From: Pirellulaceae bacterium
Lineage (GTDB): Bacteria > Planctomycetota > Planctomycetia > Pirellulales > Pirellulaceae
Direction of reading: 5' to 3'
DNA length: 64,000 nucleotides
Assembly: GCA_018402565.1 (NCBI GenBank)
Contig: JAGYIQ010000004.1
Coordinates: 310,001-374,000 of the forward strand
This document shows, in pieces, positions 51,687-59,118 of the stretch (its first letter is position 1; every line of letters starts with the position of its first letter). A program made the translations under genes and the position numbers. The notes under the pieces are model-generated. The model did not search any database and was not told the origin of the DNA. It worked only from the letters and a program-made list of their open reading frames with translations.

Positions 51687-52055
51687 TGCCGGCTATCGAG
51701 GAGGGCTTGTTGATTTTTCCGTAGCGGAACGCGTCAAGCGTTTCGATTGAGGCGAAAATGCCGTGTTTTTGACCGATTTTCTTGAGTCGGGCAACTACCT
51801 AGCGAGCAAGTCTGGAAAAATCAACAAGCCCTCAAGCGTTTCGATTGAGGCGAAAACGTCGTGTTCTCGCCAGATTGCCTTGAGTCGGGCGGCGAATTCG
51901 CGTGTGAGTCTGAAAAATCAATCAGCCCTGCACGCAGTCCGCCAAGTAGAAACGTTACCGTTTAGGATTTGGGTGGGGTGGACAAGCGAACGGCCCGAGG
52001 AGGGCAGGGCAGGACAATCGTTGTGGGCCAGTGTGCGAACAGAGGAGACGACGAG
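51687..52055. repeat. MITE-like inverted repeat and direct repeats
   Basis: A perfect 20-base inverted repeat, GAGGGCTTGTTGATTTTTCC at 51701-51720 and its complement at 51814-51833, brackets a 93-base interior. The interior sequence from CAAGCGTTTCGATTGAGGCG is then repeated directly at about 51833-51930 with substitutions and ends in a degenerate copy of the arm. No coding capacity. It may also act as a strong hairpin after ilvE. Confidence 0.75.
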
Positions 52056-53072
52056 ATGCAGAGCAGCGAACGATCGAAACCGCAACAGGTGCTTCCCGCT
52101 GTAAGTCGGCTGGACGATCTCCCGCGGGTGTCAAGCGCGGCGAGTGTCGGCCGAAGTTCGTTAAACCGGATCGCGAGTCGGTCGGGAGCGCTTTGGGTTC
52201 TGCTGGTGGGCTTGGCTGTGGGGATTGTTGCGGGGATGTGTGGGGACGCGCCCCGAGTCTGGGGGGCGGCGAGCCTGACTTGCTGGCAAGAGGGGGAGCA
52301 GGAAACCGAGCTGGATGCGCGGCGGAACTCGATTGAGCAGCGGCGTTTGGCGGTGCAGCAGGAGCGGGAGCGGGCTCGGTTGCGTCGTCAGGAGGGCACT
52401 CGCGAGTCGACGGATCGCATGCCTGAGGGTGTTCCGCCGGGTCTGACGCATTATAAGGGTCGCGAGATCGCCCAGACGATGCACTACCTGGGAGCGCCTT
52501 GGCTGACGCGTGAGGAGCGGGAAGTCGAGGAGAAGTGTTCGTTGATGTTGGCCAACTGCCAGGTCAAGTCGGGCATGACGGTCTGCGACATGGGCTGCGG
52601 AAACGGGTTTTATACGTTTCGTTTGGCCGAGATGGTCGGGCCGGAAGGTTTGGTCTACGCGGTGGACATACAACCCGAGATGTTGGTGCTGTTGCGGGAG
52701 GAGATGGAGCGTCGGGGTGTGGACAACATTGTCCCGATCGTGGGGTCGGTTCATCATCCGCGGCTGCCAGCGGGTCAGATTGACGCCATTTTGTTGGCCG
52801 ACGTGTATCACGAATTTTCGCATCCCGAACAAATGTTGGCGGCCATGCGGCAGTCGCTCAAGCCGGACGGCTTTGCCATTTTGTTGGAGTTTCGGGCCGA
52901 GGACCCGCGAGTGCCGATCAAACCGTTGCATAAAATGAGCAAGGAGCAGATCCTGTTGGAGTGGCCAGCGAACGGCTTCAAGCTGCGTGACCAGTTTGAT
53001 GGCCTGACGTGGCAACACATGATGTTTTTCGGCCGCGACGAAGCATTTGCGGCTGAAAAATCCGTTCCCTAG
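52056..53072 (+). CDS. Membrane-anchored class I SAM-dependent methyltransferase
   Basis: 338 residues from ATG 52056, with AGAGGAG about eight bases upstream. Residues ~45-75 form a hydrophobic signal/anchor segment (ALWVLLVGLAVGIVAGM), and ~85-125 are an Arg/Glu-rich helix. The methyltransferase core starts near 180 with motif I VCDMGCGNGFYTF, then YAVDIQPEMLVLL and DAILLADVYHEFSHPEQML, the pattern of Methyltransf_11/UbiE-like proteins. An exported or tethered methyltransferase is unusual. Substrate unknown. It is followed after 24 bp by the Gfo/Idh gene and may form an operon with it. Confidence 0.85.
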   Translation: MQSSERSKPQQVLPAVSRLDDLPRVSSAASVGRSSLNRIASRSGALWVLLVGLAVGIVAGMCGDAPRVWGAASLTCWQEGEQETELDARRNSIEQRRLAVQQERERARLRRQEGTRESTDRMPEGVPPGLTHYKGREIAQTMHYLGAPWLTREEREVEEKCSLMLANCQVKSGMTVCDMGCGNGFYTFRLAEMVGPEGLVYAVDIQPEMLVLLREEMERRGVDNIVPIVGSVHHPRLPAGQIDAILLADVYHEFSHPEQMLAAMRQSLKPDGFAILLEFRAEDPRVPIKPLHKMSKEQILLEWPANGFKLRDQFDGLTWQHMMFFGRDEAFAAEKSVP

Positions 53073-53096
53073 TGTTATAAACCGAAGAGAAGAATA

Positions 53097-54212
53097 ATGA
53101 GTAAGACCTTTAATGTGGCGATGGTGGGCTTGGGCTTTGGTGCGGAGTTCATTCCGATCTATCAGGCCCATCCGAATGCCAATGTGCACGCGATCTGTCG
53201 TCGCAATGTGGCCGAGATGAACAAGGTGGGGGATCAGTTCGGTATTGCCAATCGCTATCAGAACTACGAAGACGTGTTGGCGGATCCGGCGGTCGATTTT
53301 GTGCACATCAACAGCCCGATCCCCGATCACGGGCGGATGACCTTGCAGGCCTTGGATGCTGGCAAGCACGTCATGTGCACCGTGCCGATGTCGACCTCGA
53401 TCGATGAATGCGAACAGATCGTGGAAAAGGTGCGGCAGACGGGCTTGAAGTACATGATGGCCGAGACGGTCGTCTACAGTCGCGAATTCTTGTTTATCAA
53501 AGAATTATACGAAAAAGGCGAACTGGGTAAGATCCAGTACCTGTCGGCTTCGCATCCGCAGGACATGGACGGGTGGCCAGATTATTGGGAGGCGATGATC
53601 CCGATGCACTACGCCACGCACGTCGTCAGCCCGGTACTGGGTTTGACCAACAGCAAGGCGGAGTACGTTTCGTGTTTCGGGTCGGGCGAGGTCCGCGAGG
53701 ACATTCGCAAGAAGTCTGGCAATCGGTTTGCGGTGGAAACCTGCCATATCAAGTTATTGGACAGCGACCTGTCGGCTCACGTCTGGCGGTTCCTCTACGA
53801 CACGGCTCGTCAGTATCGCGAAAGTATCGATGTGTACGGTTCGAAGAAGTCCTTCGAATGGTCGTTGACCGAGGGTGGCAAGCACGTGTTGCATACGGCC
53901 AAGAAGCCGGAACACGAAATTCCGGAACTGATTGACGTGCCGGATTACGCGCATTTGTTGCCCGAACCGATCCGCAAATTCACGCAGACGATCGAGGATG
54001 CGGACCACTTGTCGTTCATCCAGGGTGGCGGTCACGGCGGATCGCATCCGCACATGGTGCACGAAATGCTGTCGGCGTTGATGGAGAATCGCGACCCGTG
54101 GCCGAACGCCGTCACCAGTGCCAACTGGACGTGTGTTGGTATCTGTGCGCATCAGTCGGCCGAGCAGGGCGGCAAGATCGTGCACCTGCCCGAATTCACC
54201 TTGGGCAAGTAA
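53097..54212 (+). CDS. Gfo/Idh/MocA-family oxidoreductase
   Basis: 371 residues. The N-terminal Rossmann fold begins VAMVGLGFGAEFIPIYQAHP with the G-x-G-x-x-x NAD(P) motif, followed by DPAVDFVHINSPIPDHGRM and GKHVMCTVPMSTSIDECEQI, where family members usually have EKP and here have TVP. That change at the usually Lys-bearing position may alter catalysis. The C-terminal alpha/beta domain is the sheet typical of the family. Planctomycete genomes carry many such genes linked to sugar metabolism. Substrate cannot be assigned. Confidence 0.85.
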   Translation: MSKTFNVAMVGLGFGAEFIPIYQAHPNANVHAICRRNVAEMNKVGDQFGIANRYQNYEDVLADPAVDFVHINSPIPDHGRMTLQALDAGKHVMCTVPMSTSIDECEQIVEKVRQTGLKYMMAETVVYSREFLFIKELYEKGELGKIQYLSASHPQDMDGWPDYWEAMIPMHYATHVVSPVLGLTNSKAEYVSCFGSGEVREDIRKKSGNRFAVETCHIKLLDSDLSAHVWRFLYDTARQYRESIDVYGSKKSFEWSLTEGGKHVLHTAKKPEHEIPELIDVPDYAHLLPEPIRKFTQTIEDADHLSFIQGGGHGGSHPHMVHEMLSALMENRDPWPNAVTSANWTCVGICAHQSAEQGGKIVHLPEFTLGK

Positions 54213-54248
54213 GGCGGCCCTGGCGGCAACTGCCCATCAATCGGCTTT

Positions 54249-54285
54249 CCCGGGCGGATCCCACCGCCCGGGCTTACCTTTTTGA
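54249..54285 (+). terminator. Rho-independent-type terminator after Gfo/Idh gene
   Basis: A perfect 9-bp GC-rich stem (CCCGGGCGG at 54249-54257, CCGCCCGGG at 54264-54272, loop ATCCCA) is followed by CTTACCTTTTTG. It lies 36 bp after the stop, in the right orientation to end the methyltransferase-Gfo/Idh transcript. Confidence 0.7.
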
Positions 54286-54541
54286 CGCAAATACCCGCGT
54301 TAATGGGTCGCTTTTTGGCACGGTTGCCGTTTCCGAGTTATGATAAAGATGCTGCGGTGCTGGCTGGGCGGTCGGTCGCCTTTTGCGGTTGATTCTGGGG
54401 CGGGCTTCATTTCCAGGGCGGGGTTCATTTCCAGGGCGGAGTTTCGAGCAAACATTCTGGTCGGCAGGAAAACTCGGGGCGAGGGCGGTACGTTGGGGCG
54501 TTGGGGCGTTGTGTACTCACTAACTAATCACAAGTACAAAC
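54286..54541. other. Upstream region of the giant haem protein gene
   Basis: A tandem repeat of 20 bases, GGGCTTCATTTCCAGGGCGG with a GGGGTTC variant, lies at about 54402-54440. TTCCGAGTTATGATAAAGATG near 54330 is AT-rich relative to its surroundings and could be part of a promoter, but this is weak. Overlapping small frames are not convincing genes. Confidence 0.4.
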
Positions 54542-57500
54542 ATGAAGCAACAAACAACAGCATGCGAGTCGATGTCGACTCACTCAGGTGCGTTCGACTG
54601 GACCTCGTCCACCTACCGGGCAATTCGTTGGCTAAGCGGCGTGCCCGTGATCTGTGGCCTCTGGTTGGTGCTGGTCTGCGGATCGACGAGTGCAAAAGCC
54701 GCGGTGAACACATCGGTCGTGACAGATTCGTCGAGCGTGACTGAGTCGTCGGTCGAGGCGGAGATGGAACCGGCGGTGGCGGCGGAGTCGCTGCGGGTGT
54801 TGTTTTTGGGTGATCAAGGCGGGCATCGGCCGCGTGAGCGGTACGACTTGGTGGCTCCGATCTTTGCTCGTCGCGGCATCGACCTGACCTACACCGAGGC
54901 GATGCCGGAGATCCGGTTGGAGAATCTGCAGAAGTACCACGCATTGTTGGTTTACGCGAATATCGACGAGATCGATCCCGAGTCCGAGCAAGCGATTCTG
55001 GCGTATGTTCGCGGCGGTGGTGGCTTTGTCCCGATCCACTCGGCCAGTTTCTGTTTTCGCAATTCGGAGGCGATGGTCAAGTTGATCGGTGGCCAGTTCC
55101 GCGAGCACGGGACGGGCGTCTTCCGCACGGAGGAGGTCGGCGATCATCCGATCAACCGATCGTACGGCGGCTTTGAGAGTTGGGACGAGACCTACGTGCA
55201 TCACAAGCACAATCCGGACAACCGCACGGTGTTGAGTTACCGAGTGGACGAGCGGGGCCGGGAACCGTGGACGTGGGTCCGCGACGAGGGACGCGGCCGG
55301 GTGTTTTACACGGCTTGGGGGCATGACCACCGGACGTGGAGCCGACCTGGGTTTCACAACTTGTTGGAACGTGGCATTCGTTGGGCGGCGGGCCAGGACC
55401 CGGAAGAGGCTGGGGCTTACTTGGCCGAGCGGCCGTTCCCCACTCCCAAGATGACATCGCTGCCGGACGGCCCACCGCCATTCGAGTTCGAGGACGTGGG
55501 CGCTAAGATTCCGAATTATACGGCCGCCAGCCAGTGGGGCACGCAGGGCGAGAACTTGTCGCTGATGCAGAAGCCGCTGCCGCCGGAAGTATCTCAAACG
55601 CGTTTTTCGGTGCCCGAGGGGTTCCGGGTGGAGTTGTTCGCCAGTGAGCCGGACTTGGGTGGCAAGCCGATTGCGATGGCCTGGGATGAACGCGGTCGAT
55701 TGTGGGTCTGCGAGACGGTGGATTATCCGAACGAGTTGCAGCCACCGGGCGGGGGACGCGATCGGATTCGGATCTGCGAGGACACGGACGGCGACTGGAA
55801 GGCCGACAAGTTCACCGTGTTTGCTGAGGGCTTGAGCATTCCGACGGCCATGGCCTTCTGGCGTGGCGGCGTGATCGTGCAGAACGGCACCGAGACCTTG
55901 TACATGAAAGATACCGATGGCGACGACGTGGCCGATGTCCGCGAAGTGGTTTACACGGGGTGGGAGCTGGGGGATACGCACGGTGGCGTGAGCAACTTCC
56001 AGTACGGTTTGGACAATTGGGTCTGGGGCATGCAGGGCTACAACAGCTCGCGTCCGCAGCATGGCGAGAAGACCTTCCAGAACTTCCGCCAGGGCTTCTT
56101 CCGCTTCCAACCGGAAGGTTACGACTTGGAGTTCATTCGTCCGACGGACAACAACACGTGGGGGTTGGGCATCAGCGAAGAGGGGTTGATCTTTGGCTCG
56201 ACGGCCAATCGCAACCCGAGTGTCTTCATGCCGATCGCGAATCGGTATTACGAGCAGGTGTTGGGTTGGCGAGCTTCGCTGACGCTGTCTTCGATTGCCG
56301 ACACGCACAAGTTTGCACCGATTACCGAGAATGTCCGCCAGATGGACCACCACGGTGGCTACACAGCGGGTGCCGGCCATGCTTTGTACACTGGCCGTGC
56401 CTATCCACAGGAGTATTGGAATCGAACGGCGTTCGTAAACGGCCCGACAGGGCACTTGGTCGGCATGTTTGTCTTGAGCCCGGAGGGTGCGGGCTTCCGC
56501 AGCACCAGTCCGTTCAACTTGATCGCCAGTGACGACGAATGGTCGGCGCCGATCAAGACGGAACTGGGGCCGGACGGCAACATGTGGATGATCGATTGGT
56601 ACAACTACATCATCCAACACAACCCGACGCCACACGGTTTTGAGACCGGCAAGGGCAATGCTTATGAGACGGACCTACGTGACAAGGTGCATGGTCGCAT
56701 CTATCGCATCATTGGGCCCTCGGAAGAAGCTCAGCCGATGAGCTTGGCGGGGGCCAGCAACGAGCAATGTGTGGCCACGCTGCGGCATCCGACCAGCTTG
56801 TGGCGGAAGCATGCGCAGCGACTGTTGGTGGAACGCGGGGCCGTGGAAGTGGTGCCGCAGTTATTGGCCTTGTTGGCCGACAAATCGATCGACGAGATCG
56901 GTTTGAACGTGGGCGCGATTCATGCCCTGTGGACGCTGCATGGCTTGGGTGTGATTTCGCCTTCGCATCCCGAGGTCTTGTCGGCCGTGGGTGCCGCGTT
57001 GCAGCATCCGTCGGCGGGCGTGCGACGCAATGCGTTGCAAGTGGCGAATAAAGACGAAGCGACGGTGCGGACCATCGCCGGCGGGAACTTGCTGTTCGAT
57101 GCTGAACCGCAGGTTCGCTTGGCCGCGTTCTTGGCCTTGGCGGATTGTGACCCGGCCAACGTGGGCAGCCAGTCGGTTGGTGCGATGTTGTTGACCGCCA
57201 TCGCTGATCCGTTGAACTACACGGATCGATGGTTGCGGGAGGCGGCCACCAGTGCCGCGGCTCGGCATGCTTATCCGTTCCTGGTGGCAGCGACTGGGCA
57301 AGCGGCTTTGCCGGGCGAGGTCTTGGAACTGTGTGAAGTGGTGGCGGAACATTTTGCTCGGTCGCAGGCCAATCAAGCCACGGTCAACATGACAGCTTTG
57401 ATCGAGGCGATGGCCCAGGGTTCGCCGGGGACGGTCGCACCGATCACGCGTGGCTTGTTTGCCGGATGGCCGGCCAATGCCAAGATCGTGCTGACCGATG

Positions 57501-59086
57501 CGGTCGAAGAGCGATTGGTTGAGATGGTCGAGCGGGTCCCGACGGCTCAGCGGGGCGCGTTGTTGCAATTGGCCGATCGCTGGGGCAGTCGCCGGTTGGA
57601 GGAATTCACCAAGGCGGTGGTCGATGAACTGTTGACGGTTCTGGACGATGAGTCACAAGCGGATGGCGAGCGGGTGGCCGCGGCCGAGCGGTTGGTGTCG
57701 TTCCGTCCGACGGACATGGAGACGGCCCAAGAAATTTTGGACCGCATTACCCCGCAAACCCCGGCGGAATTGGCCGCACGATTGGTGACGGCCTTGGGCG
57801 AAATGCAGGCCGAGGCCTTGGGACCGGCGTTGATCACCAGCGCCGATGCATGGTCGCCCGTGGTGCGACAGGCGGCCTTTACGGTGCTGCTACGTCGAGC
57901 GGCTTGGACCGGTAGCATGTTGGACGCGATGGAAGCCGGCGACCTGTTGGTCTCCGACTTGAGCTTGGAGCAGCGGCGTCAGTTGGGCGAGGTCCGCGGG
58001 CAGGCCTTGCGTCGACGTGCGGTCGCCATTCTCGAAAGCGGTGGCGCGTTGCCGAATGCCGATCGTGTGGCGGTGTTGGAGCAGTACACGGCCGCGGTGC
58101 ACGGTACCGGCGATGTGGCTCGGGGCAAGAAGATCTTTACGGATGTCTGTGCCAAGTGCCACAAGCACTCCGGTGAGGGGGTCAACATTGGCCCGGACTT
58201 GACTGGCATGGCCGTGCATCCGAAAGAGGAATTGCTGATCCATATTCTGGATCCGAATCGGGACGTGGAGAGCAATTATCGGATGTACAACGTGCAGACG
58301 GTCGACGGCTTGGTCCTGTCGGGCATGCTGAGCTCGGAATCCAAGACGGCGATTGAATTGGTGGATACCAAGGGCGAGAAACAAACGGTGTTGCGCGATG
58401 ACATCGATGAGTTCCGCGCCTCGCGGATCAGCCTGATGCCGGAGGGATTCGAAAAAGAGTTGAATGTCGCTCAAATGACCGACTTGTTGCAGTTCTTGAC
58501 GGCTCGAGGCCAGTTTTCGCCGATCGATCTGACCAAGGTGGCGACAGCTGCTTCGGATCGCGGGATGTTCATCGATCCGAATGCGGAGGTGGAGCGGTTG
58601 GTGTTCGACAAGTGGGGCGGTCAGACCTTTAAGGGTGTGCCGTTCTTTGTGGTTGATCCGCAGGGTGGCAAGGTCAACAATGTGGTTGTGTTGCGTTCGC
58701 CGAACAGCCCGCTCACGTCTCGTCATCCGCGGGAAGTGTCGTTGCCGTGCACTGGCCCGACGAAGGCGATTCACTTCTTGAGTGGCGTGAGTGGTTGGGG
58801 TTATCCCTACGCGAACGAGGTCTCGGTGTCGATGATCGTGCGATTGGAGTACGAAGATGGCGCGATCGAGGAGCATCCGCTCAGCAACGGCGAGCACTTT
58901 GCGGATTACATCCGGCGGGTGGATGTCCCGCAATCGGAGCTGGCGTTTGACTTGCGTGGTCGTCAGATCCGCTACTTCAACGTCATGCCTCAGCGGCGTG
59001 AGCCCTTGAAGAGCGTGCAGTTGGTCAAGGGTCCGGACACGACGGCCCCGGTCGTGATGGCCATCACCGTGGAAGCCGCCCAGTAA
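54542..59086 (+). CDS. ThuA / PVC-type haem-binding / NPCBM secreted protein
   Basis: 1514 residues. Signal segment VPVICGLWLVLVCGSTSAKA. Residues ~80-290 are a ThuA-like domain (RVLFLGDQGGHRPRERYDLV, GGGFVPIHSASFCFRN, YTAWGHDHRTWSRPGFHNLL). ~355-720 match the PVC-type membrane-bound dehydrogenase propeller (FSVPEGFRVELFASEPDLGG, AMAWDERGRLWVCETVDYPN). ~730-1180 are HEAT-like helices. A c-type haem site VCAKCHKHSGEGVNIGPDLT follows (~1200), then a tail domain and an NPCBM-like C-terminus (FKGVPFFVVDPQGG, HFLSGVSGWGYPY). The haem motif implies periplasmic electron transfer; the sugar-linked domains suggest carbohydrate oxidation, which is inference. Confidence 0.88.
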   Translation: MKQQTTACESMSTHSGAFDWTSSTYRAIRWLSGVPVICGLWLVLVCGSTSAKAAVNTSVVTDSSSVTESSVEAEMEPAVAAESLRVLFLGDQGGHRPRERYDLVAPIFARRGIDLTYTEAMPEIRLENLQKYHALLVYANIDEIDPESEQAILAYVRGGGGFVPIHSASFCFRNSEAMVKLIGGQFREHGTGVFRTEEVGDHPINRSYGGFESWDETYVHHKHNPDNRTVLSYRVDERGREPWTWVRDEGRGRVFYTAWGHDHRTWSRPGFHNLLERGIRWAAGQDPEEAGAYLAERPFPTPKMTSLPDGPPPFEFEDVGAKIPNYTAASQWGTQGENLSLMQKPLPPEVSQTRFSVPEGFRVELFASEPDLGGKPIAMAWDERGRLWVCETVDYPNELQPPGGGRDRIRICEDTDGDWKADKFTVFAEGLSIPTAMAFWRGGVIVQNGTETLYMKDTDGDDVADVREVVYTGWELGDTHGGVSNFQYGLDNWVWGMQGYNSSRPQHGEKTFQNFRQGFFRFQPEGYDLEFIRPTDNNTWGLGISEEGLIFGSTANRNPSVFMPIANRYYEQVLGWRASLTLSSIADTHKFAPITENVRQMDHHGGYTAGAGHALYTGRAYPQEYWNRTAFVNGPTGHLVGMFVLSPEGAGFRSTSPFNLIASDDEWSAPIKTELGPDGNMWMIDWYNYIIQHNPTPHGFETGKGNAYETDLRDKVHGRIYRIIGPSEEAQPMSLAGASNEQCVATLRHPTSLWRKHAQRLLVERGAVEVVPQLLALLADKSIDEIGLNVGAIHALWTLHGLGVISPSHPEVLSAVGAALQHPSAGVRRNALQVANKDEATVRTIAGGNLLFDAEPQVRLAAFLALADCDPANVGSQSVGAMLLTAIADPLNYTDRWLREAATSAAARHAYPFLVAATGQAALPGEVLELCEVVAEHFARSQANQATVNMTALIEAMAQGSPGTVAPITRGLFAGWPANAKIVLTDAVEERLVEMVERVPTAQRGALLQLADRWGSRRLEEFTKAVVDELLTVLDDESQADGERVAAAERLVSFRPTDMETAQEILDRITPQTPAELAARLVTALGEMQAEALGPALITSADAWSPVVRQAAFTVLLRRAAWTGSMLDAMEAGDLLVSDLSLEQRRQLGEVRGQALRRRAVAILESGGALPNADRVAVLEQYTAAVHGTGDVARGKKIFTDVCAKCHKHSGEGVNIGPDLTGMAVHPKEELLIHILDPNRDVESNYRMYNVQTVDGLVLSGMLSSESKTAIELVDTKGEKQTVLRDDIDEFRASRISLMPEGFEKELNVAQMTDLLQFLTARGQFSPIDLTKVATAASDRGMFIDPNAEVERLVFDKWGGQTFKGVPFFVVDPQGGKVNNVVVLRSPNSPLTSRHPREVSLPCTGPTKAIHFLSGVSGWGYPYANEVSVSMIVRLEYEDGAIEEHPLSNGEHFADYIRRVDVPQSELAFDLRGRQIRYFNVMPQRREPLKSVQLVKGPDTTAPVVMAITVEAAQ

Positions 59087-59118
59087 CGGGGAGCAACGTC
59101 ATTTGCTGAGGAGCATCG

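Noticed and set aside
54632..56635. 667-codon frame antisense to the ThuA/haem gene
   Set aside because: Antisense shadow in high-GC sequence; the sense frame has clear domains.
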